Shown here in pieces: positions 9,547 to 18,104 of a stretch of 64,000 nucleotides of DNA. The number at the start of each line of letters is the position of its first letter. Position 1 is the stretch's first letter. A program made the position numbers and the translations under genes. This stretch comes from Anaerosphaera aminiphila DSM 21120 (GTDB taxonomy: Bacteria; Bacillota; Clostridia; Tissierellales; Peptoniphilaceae), in contig NZ_FQXI01000009.1 of the NCBI RefSeq assembly GCF_900129925.1, positions 1-64,000 of the forward strand, in the 5' to 3' direction. The notes below the pieces were generated by a model. The model had not been told where the DNA came from. It made no database searches and was given only the letters and a program-made list of their open reading frames with translations.

Positions 9547-9587
9547 AATATGCTGTAAAGAGAATTATTCTCTTTACAGCATATTTT
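9547..9587. terminator. bidirectional terminator between gatB and the PPC gene
   Basis: A long near-perfect stem, AATATGCTGTAAAGAGAA (9547-9564) pairing with TTCTCTTTACAGCATATT (9568-9585), has a three-base loop and is flanked by A residues on the left and T residues on the right. It can stop both the gatCAB transcript and the convergent minus-strand galU-PPC transcript. Confidence 0.9.
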
Positions 9588-9590
9588 TAG

Positions 9591-10013
9591 TTAAAATTTC
9601 AGTGTATTTAATCCTATTTTTTTGTCAAAGTATCTTTCAACGGTTCCGTCGACAATGTCAAAAAACAATTCACAAGCTCCACTTATAACACATTTGTTTA
9701 AATGACCTCCAAATGTAGTTTGTTGAACATCTGAAAACGTTACGTGTAAGTGAATGTAGGGCTCACCGTCTTTTGTAGTGATATTTCCCATAAATGAAGT
9801 AATTTCATAGTCTTTACCACTATAAGTATTTGTAATGTACTCTTTGGTTTCTGTGTTAAATAAACCTACTGTAAGATTGTTTGATGCTCCAATTCCTGAA
9901 ACAGAAGCAAGTTTAATATTATTCTCTTCTATGAATTTAAGAATGGACTCAATAACTTCTTCTCCTACGTCAACTCTAAGTACAGCTTTACCGTTAAAAA
10001 TTTTTCCTTGCAT
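9591..10013 (-). CDS. PPC domain protein (DUF296 family)
   Basis: This 140-residue protein is a stand-alone PPC (plant and prokaryote conserved, DUF296) domain. It shows the family pattern SGIGA at about 41-45, the HLHVTFSD strand near 87-94, GGHL near 102-105 and an E at the start of the last strand. Bacterial members form trimers with a putative metal site made by histidines; no function has been proven for most. Plant versions carry AT-hooks, which are absent here. It lies directly downstream of galU, with its AGGGG ribosome site inside the end of galU, so the two are co-transcribed. A nucleotide-related role is possible but unproven. Confidence 0.85.
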   Translation of the reverse strand: MQGKIFNGKAVLRVDVGEEVIESILKFIEENNIKLASVSGIGASNNLTVGLFNTETKEYITNTYSGKDYEITSFMGNITTKDGEPYIHLHVTFSDVQQTTFGGHLNKCVISGACELFFDIVDGTVERYFDKKIGLNTLKF

Positions 10014-10014
10014 T

Positions 10015-10863
10015 TTAAATTCCCCTCTCCATGTGTTTAATTAACTTTTCTTTTAAATCTTCTCTTTCCAGTGCAAAGTCAATAGTTGCTTTTAAATAAC
10101 CCTCTTTTGAGCCAATATCATATCTTTCACCTTTAACACTTAGTCCATATATATTTTCCTCTTTAAGCAGTTCAATAAATGCATCAGTAAGTTGGATTTC
10201 ATTATTTTTCCCGGGAGCAATGGTGGGTAAAATATCAAAAATTTTAGGAGATATTATATATCTTCCAATAATGGCAAGGTTGCTTGGTGCAGAATTTACA
10301 TCAGGTTTTTCAACTAAGCTTAAAATCTGACCTAATTTATTTATTTCAACTATGCCATATTTATCTACATCTTTTCTTTCAACTTCAGATAATCCAATAA
10401 TAGTTGAGTTGTGCTTTTCAAATAAATTAATGAGTTGAGAAGTGGCGTTTATATCATTTTTAATTATTTCATCTCCCAACAATAGAGCAAAGGGTTCATT
10501 TCCTACAAAGTCTTTAGCGCAGTATACAGCGTGACCCAGTCCCAATGGCTCTTTTTGTCTAATGAAGTGAATATTTGCCAAATTTTCAATTTCCTGTAAT
10601 TTTTTTAGTTCAGAATTTTTCTTATCACTAGTTAATTTATATTCAAGTTCAATATTTTTATCGAAATAATCTTCAATGGAATTTTTATTTCGTCCCAAAA
10701 TAATGAGAATGTCTTCAATTCCACTTTCTACAATTTCTCTAACTATGTAGTCTATAGTTGGAGTATCTACTATTGGCAACATTTCCTTGGGACATGATTT
10801 AGTAAAGGGTAAAAATCTAGTTCCAAGTCCAGCTGCCGGTATTATGGCTTTTTTTACTTTCAA
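10015..10863 (-). CDS. galU: UTP-glucose-1-phosphate uridylyltransferase
   Basis: GalU makes UDP-glucose from UTP and glucose-1-phosphate, feeding envelope polysaccharides and glycolipids. At 282 residues it has family length and the nucleotidyltransferase signature AAGLGTRFLPFTKS near residues 10-23, EMLPIVDTP just after, and VEKP in the middle. The start is TTG at 10863, supported by AGAGGTGAT. A TATAAT extended -10 lies on this strand at 10883-10888. It is followed with one base between by the PPC gene. Confidence 0.95.
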   Translation of the reverse strand: MKVKKAIIPAAGLGTRFLPFTKSCPKEMLPIVDTPTIDYIVREIVESGIEDILIILGRNKNSIEDYFDKNIELEYKLTSDKKNSELKKLQEIENLANIHFIRQKEPLGLGHAVYCAKDFVGNEPFALLLGDEIIKNDINATSQLINLFEKHNSTIIGLSEVERKDVDKYGIVEINKLGQILSLVEKPDVNSAPSNLAIIGRYIISPKIFDILPTIAPGKNNEIQLTDAFIELLKEENIYGLSVKGERYDIGSKEGYLKATIDFALEREDLKEKLIKHMERGI

Positions 10864-10882
10864 ATTATCACCTCTTACCTGT

Positions 10883-10943
10883 ATTATATCAAAAATATAT
10901 TTTTTAATAGCATATTTAAATTAGTTTATTTATAGTGTATTAT
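10883..10943. promoter_or_regulatory. divergent promoters of galU and the HD gene
   Basis: The 102-base gap between galU and the HD gene is AT-rich and holds two back-to-back promoters. On the minus strand TATAAT (10883-10888) has an upstream TG at the extended -10 position and a poor -35. On the plus strand TTTAAA (10915-10920) and TATTAT (10938-10943) are separated by exactly 17 bases. Assignment is by consensus only. Confidence 0.5.
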
Positions 10944-10965
10944 ATGTTAAAAGGATGGTGCTATT

Positions 10966-11535
10966 ATGTCGATTAATAGAGAAGAAGCAATGGAGTTGTT
11001 ATTAAAATACAATGAAACAGATGCATTGATAAAACATGCTCTTCAAGTAGAAGCTGCAATGATGCACTTTGCAAAATATTTTGAAGAAGATGTTGAAAAA
11101 TGGGGAGTTGTTGGACTGTGCCATGACTTGGACTATGAAAAATACCCTAAAGAGCACTGTAAAAAGACTAGAGAAATTTTAGAAGCAGAAGGTTGGCCAG
11201 AAGAGTATATAAGGGCAATAGTATCTCATGGTTGGGGAACGTGCAGTGAAGAAAAACCGGAGAGCTTAATGGAAAAAGTTCTATATACAGTAGATGAATT
11301 AACAGGTATTATTAATGCAGCTTGTCTACTTAGACCTAGCAAATCAGTTTTAGATTTAAACTTAAAATCTTTAAATAAAAAATTTAAAGATAAAAAATTT
11401 GCCGCAGGTTGTGATAGAGATATTATCTTAACCGGGTTAGAAATGTTAGATATGGATAAAAATATTGTATTTGAAGAAACCATTAAGGGACTTCAAGAAA
11501 GAGCTGAAATATGTGGGTTAAAGGGTGAACTATAG
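10966..11535 (+). CDS. HD-domain phosphohydrolase-like protein
   Basis: The 189-residue protein has an HD fold with the metal ligands in order: H24, H53-D54 (CHDLDY), H88 and D110 (TVDELTG). It matches a family usually annotated simply as HD or HDIG domain protein in clostridia, often with the ALxHS-like start and the CHDLDYEKYP motif seen here. The substrate is unknown; HD enzymes usually cleave phosphate esters of nucleotides. ATG 10966 follows AAGGATGGTG. It precedes a two-component system by 81 bases, and a separate promoter there cannot be excluded. Confidence 0.8.
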   Translation: MSINREEAMELLLKYNETDALIKHALQVEAAMMHFAKYFEEDVEKWGVVGLCHDLDYEKYPKEHCKKTREILEAEGWPEEYIRAIVSHGWGTCSEEKPESLMEKVLYTVDELTGIINAACLLRPSKSVLDLNLKSLNKKFKDKKFAAGCDRDIILTGLEMLDMDKNIVFEETIKGLQERAEICGLKGEL

Positions 11536-11616
11536 TTTTTTATATAAATCGTCAAACTTTCACTTTTATCTCACAATATAACTGTATATTTAGTATAAGA
11601 AGTGGATGGTGATGTA

Positions 11617-12288
11617 TTGTTTAAAATATTAGTAGTTGATGACGAAGCCAAAATTAGGGAAGTAATAAAGACATATGCTGAATTTGAAGGTCATACAGTG
11701 GAAGAGGCATCTGATGGTTTAGAGGCAATAGATAAGTGTAAGGAACAGGATTTTGACGTGATAGTTATGGATATAATGATGCCTAGACTAGATGGTTTTT
11801 CTTCATACAAAGAAATTAGAAAACATAAAGATATTCCGGTTTTAATGCTTTCTGCCAGGGGAGAAGAATATGACAAGTTGTTTGGATTTGAAATAGGAAT
11901 AGATGACTATGTGGTAAAACCTTTTTCTCCAAAGGAATTAATGGCAAGGTTAAATGTAATAGTAAAGAGACATCAAAAGACTATTGAGAATGAAACTTTA
12001 GAATTTGAAGGTTTGAGAATAGATCTTGATGGAAAAGTTGTATATGTTGATGAAGAAAGAGTGGAGATGACTCCAAAGGAGTATGATTTACTCGTATTTT
12101 TAGCTACAAATGAAAATATAGCACTTTCACGAGATAAACTTTTAAGTAAAGTGTGGGGATACGACTTTTATGGAGATGACAGAACTGTTGATACTCACAT
12201 TAAAATGTTGAGAAATTCAATTAAAGACTATAGAAAGTTTATAGTGACAGTTAGAGGAACAGGTTATAAATTTGAGACAAGAGAATAA
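11617..12288 (+). CDS. OmpR/PhoB-family response regulator
   Basis: A DNA-binding response regulator of about 224 residues. The receiver domain has D8-D9, phospho-acceptor D52, S79 and K101; the C-terminal winged helix (about 130-222) contains TPKEYDLL, SRDKLLSKVWGY and the RTVDTHI recognition helix typical of the OmpR/PhoB class. TTG 11617 is my start choice because GGATGGTGAT lies just before it and the protein then begins MFKILVVDDE; a GTG at 11602 is an alternative adding five residues. The histidine kinase overlaps its end by 17 bases, so the pair is coupled. The target genes are not evident; proximity to the dcw cluster hints at envelope control, which is inference. Confidence 0.92.
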   Translation: MFKILVVDDEAKIREVIKTYAEFEGHTVEEASDGLEAIDKCKEQDFDVIVMDIMMPRLDGFSSYKEIRKHKDIPVLMLSARGEEYDKLFGFEIGIDDYVVKPFSPKELMARLNVIVKRHQKTIENETLEFEGLRIDLDGKVVYVDEERVEMTPKEYDLLVFLATNENIALSRDKLLSKVWGYDFYGDDRTVDTHIKMLRNSIKDYRKFIVTVRGTGYKFETRE

Positions 12289-13714
12289 GAAAGTAAAAAT
12301 TGATAAAAACAGCATAATGTTTACATTTTGGAAGTATTTTTCCGGATTTGCTGCAGCAATATTAATATCTCTCTGGTTATTTCAAATTGTATTTTTAAAT
12401 AGTTTCTATGAATCCATGAAAGAAGGAGAAGTTACTAAAATTGGAAATTATTTAATAGGAGAGTATAAAAATAAGGACTTTGAAAGTAAAATACTTAGCT
12501 ATTCTCAAAAAGAGGGCATGGAAATAGAAATTATAGATGAAGATAGGCGCCGTATATATCCAATGAACTGGATGGGGCTTATGATGAATCCTGAAATCAT
12601 AGACCAAAAAATCTTTAATGAGTACTTTGAAGGTGTGAACACAGGAGAAAAAGCTTATAGGGTCTTTACTGCCAAGCCACAGCACTCAGAGAACTCAACA
12701 ATAACCTATGCAGGTTATTTAGGGAAAAAGCACGATGTAAATTATTATATTATTATAAAAAGTGAGCTTGAACCAGTTGACTCAGCTGTTGAGATTCTAC
12801 AAAAGCTGTTGATGTTAGTATCTATATTGTCATTGCTATTGGCTTTGATTTTATCTTACTTTATTTCAAAGAGGCTTTCAAAACCTCTAATAAGTATGTC
12901 AAGGTCTGCTAAAAAGCTTGGGAATGGAGATTTTAACGTACACTTTGATGAAGATGACTATTCAGAGATAAATGATTTATCCAATACTTTAAACTATGCA
13001 ACTAGTGAACTTGCAAAGACTATAGAGGTGAGGAAGGACTTAATTTCCAATGTAAGTCATGACTTAAAAACTCCTTTAACTGTAATTAAATCCTATGGAG
13101 AAATGATTAGAGACATATCTGGAAACAATGAAGAAATGCGTAATAGACATATTGAAACAATTATAAATGAAGCTGATCACCTTACGATGTTAGTAAACGA
13201 CTTACTGGATTTGTCAAAGATAGAGTCAAATCTTGAAGATGTAAATTATGAGCCTGTAAATTTATATGACTTGTCTAAAGAAGTAATTGAGAGATTTAAA
13301 ATATTCTTTGAAAAAAGTGACTATAATTTTATTTTTGAAACAGAGGGAAATTGTATAATCTTTTGTGATAGGAAGCGGATAGAGCAAGTAATTTATAATT
13401 TAGTAAACAATGCAATAAATTACTCAAGAAGAGAAAAGGAAATAATCATAAGAGTAGTTGAAAAAGATGGTAAAGTTCGCTTTGATTGTATAGATAAGGG
13501 AATAGGAATAAAAAAAGAAAATATAGATAATATTTGGGAAAGATTTTATAGAGAGAGAAATAATCATGTGAGACCTGAAGTTGGAACGGGATTGGGATTA
13601 TATATTGTAAAGAGTATTTTGGAAATGCATGAGTATGAATATGGTGTTGAGTCCGAATACGGAAAGGGATCAGATTTTTATTTCATAGCAGATGAATATA
13701 AAAATGAAAGTTAA
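12272..13714 (+). CDS. membrane sensor histidine kinase
   Basis: A 480-residue kinase with two membrane segments (about 22-43 and 178-198) enclosing an extracytoplasmic sensor of roughly 130 residues, then HAMP (about 198-250), HisKA with H263 in NVSHDLKTPL, and a HATPase domain (N box NLVNNAINYS, G1 DKGIGI, G2 GTGLGL). The sensor domain includes MNWMGLMMNPE and is not a family I recognise. The start is uncertain: a TTG at 12272 overlaps the regulator gene; ATG 12317 would give a 465-residue protein that keeps both membrane spans but has no clear ribosome site. It phosphorylates the adjacent regulator by inference from pairing. Confidence 0.92.
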   Translation: MRQENKKVKIDKNSIMFTFWKYFSGFAAAILISLWLFQIVFLNSFYESMKEGEVTKIGNYLIGEYKNKDFESKILSYSQKEGMEIEIIDEDRRRIYPMNWMGLMMNPEIIDQKIFNEYFEGVNTGEKAYRVFTAKPQHSENSTITYAGYLGKKHDVNYYIIIKSELEPVDSAVEILQKLLMLVSILSLLLALILSYFISKRLSKPLISMSRSAKKLGNGDFNVHFDEDDYSEINDLSNTLNYATSELAKTIEVRKDLISNVSHDLKTPLTVIKSYGEMIRDISGNNEEMRNRHIETIINEADHLTMLVNDLLDLSKIESNLEDVNYEPVNLYDLSKEVIERFKIFFEKSDYNFIFETEGNCIIFCDRKRIEQVIYNLVNNAINYSRREKEIIIRVVEKDGKVRFDCIDKGIGIKKENIDNIWERFYRERNNHVRPEVGTGLGLYIVKSILEMHEYEYGVESEYGKGSDFYFIADEYKNES

Positions 13715-13744
13715 AATTTGGACAATAACTGTCCAAATTTTTTT
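13714..13744 (+). terminator. terminator after the two-component system
   Basis: A perfect 11-bp stem, AAATTTGGACA (13714-13724) with TGTCCAAATTT (13730-13740) around ATAAC, continues into a T run. It starts in the kinase stop codon and separates the two-component genes from the dcw cluster. Confidence 0.88.
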
Positions 13745-13830
13745 CTTTTAAAAGTGACCATAGTCCTTATTTTTTGAAAATACAAATTGGTGTGGCATAA
13801 GAAGTATAAATGATGTAAAATATAAACAAA

Positions 13831-13870
13831 GTGGTAGATAGTGGTTGAATGTGGTGCAAAATGGTGACGA
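13831..13870 (+). promoter_or_regulatory. MraZ operator: four direct repeats with 10-bp period
   Basis: Four consecutive ten-base units begin with GTGGT, GTGGT, GTGGT and ATGGT at 13831, 13841, 13851 and 13861. This is the architecture of the MraZ-binding box, in which repeated short GTGG/TGGG motifs spaced one helical turn apart bind the octameric MraZ ring. The last unit contains the GGTGA that serves as the mraZ ribosome site (13863-13867), so repressor binding and translation initiation share bases. The assignment is by similarity to known MraZ boxes and position. Confidence 0.8.
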
Positions 13871-13871
13871 A

Positions 13872-14303
13872 ATGTTAATAGGTGAATACAGACACTCTCT
13901 TGATCCAAAGGGCAGAATTATAATACCTGCCAAGTTTAGAGATGAATTAGGAGACGAATTTGTAATGACAAAGGGACTGGACAACTGTCTTTTTGTATAT
14001 CCAAAAGATGAGTGGATAAAAATTGAAAATAAATTAAAAGATTTGCCTATGACAAATAAAGCAGCACGATCTTTTGTCAGGACTTTTTTTTCTGGAGCAA
14101 TAGATCAATCCCTTGACAAACAGGGAAGAGTACTAATACCACAAAACTTAAGAGAACATTCAAAAATACTTAAAGATGCAATAGTAATAGGAGTAAGCAC
14201 TAGAGTAGAAATATGGAGTGCTGAAAATTGGGATAATTATAATGATGATGAAGGCCTTTCTTATGAAGAAATGGCTGAAAAGATGACTGAGTTGGGGATA
14301 TAA
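13872..14303 (+). CDS. mraZ: transcriptional regulator MraZ
   Basis: MraZ is the autoregulatory DNA-binding protein at the head of the dcw cluster. The 143-residue protein contains two AbrB-like half-domains, each with the family core: DPKGRIIIPAKFR near 11-23 and DKQGRVLIPQNLR in the second half. ATG 13872 is chosen because GGTGA lies five bases upstream and the protein begins MLIGEYRHSLD as in homologues; a TTG at 13845 would run through the operator repeats. It abuts rsmH, whose ATG follows its stop directly. Confidence 0.96.
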   Translation: MLIGEYRHSLDPKGRIIIPAKFRDELGDEFVMTKGLDNCLFVYPKDEWIKIENKLKDLPMTNKAARSFVRTFFSGAIDQSLDKQGRVLIPQNLREHSKILKDAIVIGVSTRVEIWSAENWDNYNDDEGLSYEEMAEKMTELGI

Positions 14304-15239
14304 ATGAAATTTAATCATGAACCCGTATTGTTTAATGATACAATAGAGTTACTAGATATAAAAAAAGATGGAATATATGTAGACGGCACTATTGGTGGTG
14401 CAGGGCATTCATCTGAAATATTAAAGAGATTAAACGGCAGTGGTCTGTTAATAGGAATAGACCAAGATTCAGTTGCGCTTAAAAAGTCTGAAGAAGTACT
14501 TAGTAGTATTAACAGCAACTATAAATTATTTAATTCAAATTATAAAAATTTTGAAGAGGTTTTAGATTCTTTAAAAATAGATAAAGTAGACGGTTTTTTA
14601 TTAGATTTAGGAGTGAGTTCTTATCAATTTGATGAGGGTGAAAGAGGATTCTCCTATAATTATAATGCAAAACTTGACATGAGAATGGATACATCTGCAA
14701 ATTTTAGTGCGTGGGACATAGTAAACAGCTACTCTAAAGAGGAGCTTACAAAAATATTGCGAGATTATTCAGAAGAGAGATGGGCTGCAAGAATTGCAGA
14801 TGCAATAGTAAAGAGAAGAAATGATAAGCCTATAAATACTACATTTGAATTAGTAGATGTGATTAAGGGAGCGATCCCTGCGGCTGTAAGAAGAAAAAAG
14901 GGACATCCTGCGAAAAAGACATTTCAAGCTCTTAGAATTGAAACTAATAATGAGCTGGATGTACTTAGAAATACAATAGGAAAAATGATAGACAGATTAA
15001 ATCCAAAAGGTAGAATGGCAGTTATATCTTTTCACTCTCTGGAAGATAGAATTGTAAAGGAGACATTTAGATATTATTATTTAGACTGTATCTGTCCTAA
15101 AGAAGCACCTGTATGTGTTTGTGGTAAAAAAAGAGAAGTAAATATGATTACCAGAAAGCCAATAATAGCTTCAGAAGAAGAACTTGCAAGAAATAACAGA
15201 GCACATAGTGCAAAACTTAGAGTTATTGAGAAAATATAG
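14304..15239 (+). CDS. rsmH: 16S rRNA m4C1402 methyltransferase RsmH (MraW)
   Basis: RsmH adds the N4-methyl group to C1402 in the decoding centre of 16S rRNA using SAM. The 311-residue protein has the N-terminal HEPVLFNDTIELL, the SAM-binding DGTIGGAGHS block, LDLGVSSYQFD, the QALRIETNNEL helix, and the C-terminal ISFHSLEDRIVKE and ARNNRAHSAKLR motifs. Length and order are normal. It starts immediately after the mraZ stop and shares its transcript. Confidence 0.97.
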   Translation: MKFNHEPVLFNDTIELLDIKKDGIYVDGTIGGAGHSSEILKRLNGSGLLIGIDQDSVALKKSEEVLSSINSNYKLFNSNYKNFEEVLDSLKIDKVDGFLLDLGVSSYQFDEGERGFSYNYNAKLDMRMDTSANFSAWDIVNSYSKEELTKILRDYSEERWAARIADAIVKRRNDKPINTTFELVDVIKGAIPAAVRRKKGHPAKKTFQALRIETNNELDVLRNTIGKMIDRLNPKGRMAVISFHSLEDRIVKETFRYYYLDCICPKEAPVCVCGKKREVNMITRKPIIASEEELARNNRAHSAKLRVIEKI

Positions 15240-15249
15240 GAGTGTTAAA

Positions 15250-15645
15250 ATGTCTGTGAAAAATAAAAAAGCATACAAATTTAAGATATTTAATAAAAGC
15301 TCTAAAAATAACTTGTATATAACACTTGTAATTGTTATGATAATTTTGTTTGGGGCTACAATTACATACGCTCAATTAACTAATTTAGATAAGCAAATTA
15401 TAGCCCAACAAAAAGAACTTGAAGAGTTAGAGAAAACTAAATCTTCTCTTTTGGGAGAGATTAAAGGCATTAAGAGTTCATCTCAAATTCAGGAAGAAGC
15501 TATGTATAAGTTGGGAATGGTATATCCAAAGCAAGAACAAATTGTCTATGTGGATATTAGTAAAGATGAAAAACAAAAAGATGTTAATAACAATGTATTT
15601 TTAAGTCCTATAATATCAGTGTTAAAATCTTTTACTAAAAATTAG
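15250..15645 (+). CDS. ftsL: cell division protein FtsL-like
   Basis: The 131-residue protein has a short basic cytoplasmic tail, one membrane span at about 22-43, and then an extracellular coiled coil (about 44-80) ending in MYKLGMVYPKQEQIVYV, the pattern of FtsL/DivIC bitopic division proteins. FtsL bridges FtsQ/DivIB and the FtsW-PBP pair at the septum. ATG 15250 follows TAGGAGTG; a longer frame back to 15184 lies inside rsmH and is rejected. Sequence conservation in this family is poor, so position between rsmH and the septal PBP carries much of the call. Confidence 0.85.
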   Translation: MSVKNKKAYKFKIFNKSSKNNLYITLVIVMIILFGATITYAQLTNLDKQIIAQQKELEELEKTKSSLLGEIKGIKSSSQIQEEAMYKLGMVYPKQEQIVYVDISKDEKQKDVNNNVFLSPIISVLKSFTKN

Positions 15646-15653
15646 AGGGAATT

Positions 15654-18092
15654 ATGAATAAAAGAAATGACTTTAAAGAGCTAAAAAGAGAAAATAAAGG
15701 TACAAAAAAGAACTTTTTAAAAGCTGCAAACAGCAAAGTTTTTTTCCTGTTTTTCCTTTTGGCTCTTTTCTTTGCGATGATAATTATAAAATTATTTTCT
15801 ATAAATTTTGTAAGTGGAAAAGAACTAACGAGAAGTGCTTTAAATCAACTTACAAAAAGTGAAACTGTTAAGGCAGATAGGGGAATAATATATGATAGAA
15901 ATAAAAAAGAACTAGTGTTAAACGTAACGAAGTCCAATATTTACTACAATATGGACTTTAAACTTGGTAGTAATAAAAAAAGTTTAAGTAAAGAAGATTT
16001 AAAAGAATTAGAAAAAGATTCAAAAAAAGTTGCAAATATATTGAATAAAGACTCAGAAGAAATTTTAGAACTTATGACTGGAAGTAAAGTTGTAAAAATT
16101 GCATCAAATGTATCAAGAGAAAAGGGAAATGAATTAAGAGAAGCCGGAATAGACAGACTCTCTGTAGAGGACGTTATAAAGAGATATTATCCATATAACT
16201 CTCTGGCTTGTCATGTAATAGGTTTTACAAATGATGAAGATACAGGTCAATATGGAATTGAAGCAAGATATGACAGTGAACTTTCGGGAATTGCAGGTAA
16301 GAATATTTCAGTAAAGAGTAATTCACAAAGCCAAATTCCTCTAACAGATGAAGAGAACTATGCTCCTAAAGAAGGAGTAAATCCGGTCTTAACACTTGAT
16401 GAAAATATTCAACAATTTGCAGAGGAAGCAGCACTTAGCTCCAGAGAAAAGCACAATGCAGAAGAAGTTTCCATAATAGTTCAAGATACTATAACTGGAG
16501 AAATTCTTGCCATGGTAAATAATGAAGGTTACGATTTAAATAACCCTAAAGAACCAGTGGGGGAAGAAGAAATTGAAAGCTGGAATGAACTTACAGAGGA
16601 AGAAAAACTTGACAATTGGTATTCGAATTGGAATAATTTTTGTGTAAATTCTCAATATGAGCCTGGTTCAACTTTTAAATTAATAACTGCAGCCGCGGCG
16701 CTTGAAGAGGCAACTACAAATCTTCAAAAAACTTATGTATGTAATGGACTTTATACAGATATTCCAACTGTAAAAATCGGTTGTTCTTCAAGTAATAGAG
16801 GTCCTAGAACTTTAGAAGAGGCCATGGCAGAAAGTTGTAATATTACATTTGTAAAAATTGGCAGAGAACTTGGTGCTGAAAAAATGTTAAAATATATTAA
16901 AGCTTTCGGATTTGGAGAGAGAACAGGTATTGATTTAAATGCTGAGGCAAAGGGAGAAATACCTAAAAGTGCCTCTGAGATAACTCCTGTTAAACTTGCA
17001 ACTATGAGCTATGGACATGGTATAGCCGTAACACCTATACAGTATATAAATGCAGTTTCTGCTATAGCAAACGGAGGATATTTAAATACTCCTAGAGTGG
17101 TGGATAGGCTTGAAGATAAAAATGGAAATATAATAGAAAAATTTGAAACGGAAAATAAGAGAAGAGTAATATCTGAACAAAATTCAAATATTATGAAAGG
17201 TCTTATGAGAAAAGTAGTAGAAGATGGAACTGGTAAACTTGCCAAAGTAGATGGATATCAAGTTGGAGGAAAGACTGGAACTGCAAATGTGGTTTTAGAA
17301 TCCGGTAAAGGATATGATCAAAACAACTACATTTCTTCTTTTGTTGGAGTTGCACCTTTAAATGACCCTAAGATTACAGTTATGGTAATAGTTCAAAAGC
17401 CAAAAGGTGATTTTTTTGGTTCAACAGTTGCTGTTCCAGCAGGTCATGATGTAATAGAAAAGTCATTGGAGTATTTAAATATTCCAAAAACTGAAAAATC
17501 AAATAAAAACGATGATGAAAATCTAGTGTTAGTTCCAAATGTAAATAATTTACTGTTGTCAGATGCAGGAAAAGAACTTGTGGACTTAGGACTACAGTTT
17601 AATGTAAAATCAAATACTATATCCAACAGTGCTGTTGTCGTGAAACAAAATCCTGCAGCCGGAAACTATGTACCAAAAGATTCAATAGTGGACTTAGAGA
17701 TAAATAACAACACATCAAATATAAAAATTATGCCTGATTTAAATAAAAAAAATGAAGAAGAATTAAAAAGTGTTTTAGATGAGATGGAAGTTGACTATAA
17801 TATAAAGGGGAAGGGTCACGCTATTTCTCAGTCTATTAAAGCAGGAGAAAAGATTAACGAGGGAAGTAGAGTTACTATAGAAATGTCTATTAGCGAATCG
17901 GAACTAGAAGATGAGGCTAAGGCAAAGAGCAACGTAAAAGAAAATAACTTATCAAAAAATAAAAATAGCAGAGAAAATGAAGAAAACAATTTAAAAAACA
18001 AGAAAAATAACAGCAAAGATAAAAACTCGTCAAAAGATAAAGAACTGTCAAAAGGCAAGAAAGACAATACTAAAAAAACAACTGGTAACTAG
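15654..18092 (+). CDS. class B penicillin-binding protein (FtsI/SpoVD-like) with PASTA domains
   Basis: A septal transpeptidase of 812 residues, probably the partner of the FtsW at 20389. It has a membrane anchor at about 29-50, a dimerisation domain (RGIIYDRN near 76-83), and a transpeptidase domain with the catalytic S339-T-F-K342, S394-C-N396 and K540-T-G triads. Two PASTA domains follow at about 624-685 and 690-747. Residues 748-812 form a Lys/Asn/Ser/Glu-rich low-complexity tail that I would expect to be outside the membrane. ATG 15654 follows GAGGGA. Known homologues crosslink septal peptidoglycan and are the target of beta-lactams. Which name fits (FtsI, Pbp2B or SpoVD) is not decidable here. 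Confidence 0.95.
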   Translation: MNKRNDFKELKRENKGTKKNFLKAANSKVFFLFFLLALFFAMIIIKLFSINFVSGKELTRSALNQLTKSETVKADRGIIYDRNKKELVLNVTKSNIYYNMDFKLGSNKKSLSKEDLKELEKDSKKVANILNKDSEEILELMTGSKVVKIASNVSREKGNELREAGIDRLSVEDVIKRYYPYNSLACHVIGFTNDEDTGQYGIEARYDSELSGIAGKNISVKSNSQSQIPLTDEENYAPKEGVNPVLTLDENIQQFAEEAALSSREKHNAEEVSIIVQDTITGEILAMVNNEGYDLNNPKEPVGEEEIESWNELTEEEKLDNWYSNWNNFCVNSQYEPGSTFKLITAAAALEEATTNLQKTYVCNGLYTDIPTVKIGCSSSNRGPRTLEEAMAESCNITFVKIGRELGAEKMLKYIKAFGFGERTGIDLNAEAKGEIPKSASEITPVKLATMSYGHGIAVTPIQYINAVSAIANGGYLNTPRVVDRLEDKNGNIIEKFETENKRRVISEQNSNIMKGLMRKVVEDGTGKLAKVDGYQVGGKTGTANVVLESGKGYDQNNYISSFVGVAPLNDPKITVMVIVQKPKGDFFGSTVAVPAGHDVIEKSLEYLNIPKTEKSNKNDDENLVLVPNVNNLLLSDAGKELVDLGLQFNVKSNTISNSAVVVKQNPAAGNYVPKDSIVDLEINNNTSNIKIMPDLNKKNEEELKSVLDEMEVDYNIKGKGHAISQSIKAGEKINEGSRVTIEMSISESELEDEAKAKSNVKENNLSKNKNSRENEENNLKNKKNNSKDKNSSKDKELSKGKKDNTKKTTGN

Positions 18093-18104
18093 AAGGGAAT
18101 AGAT

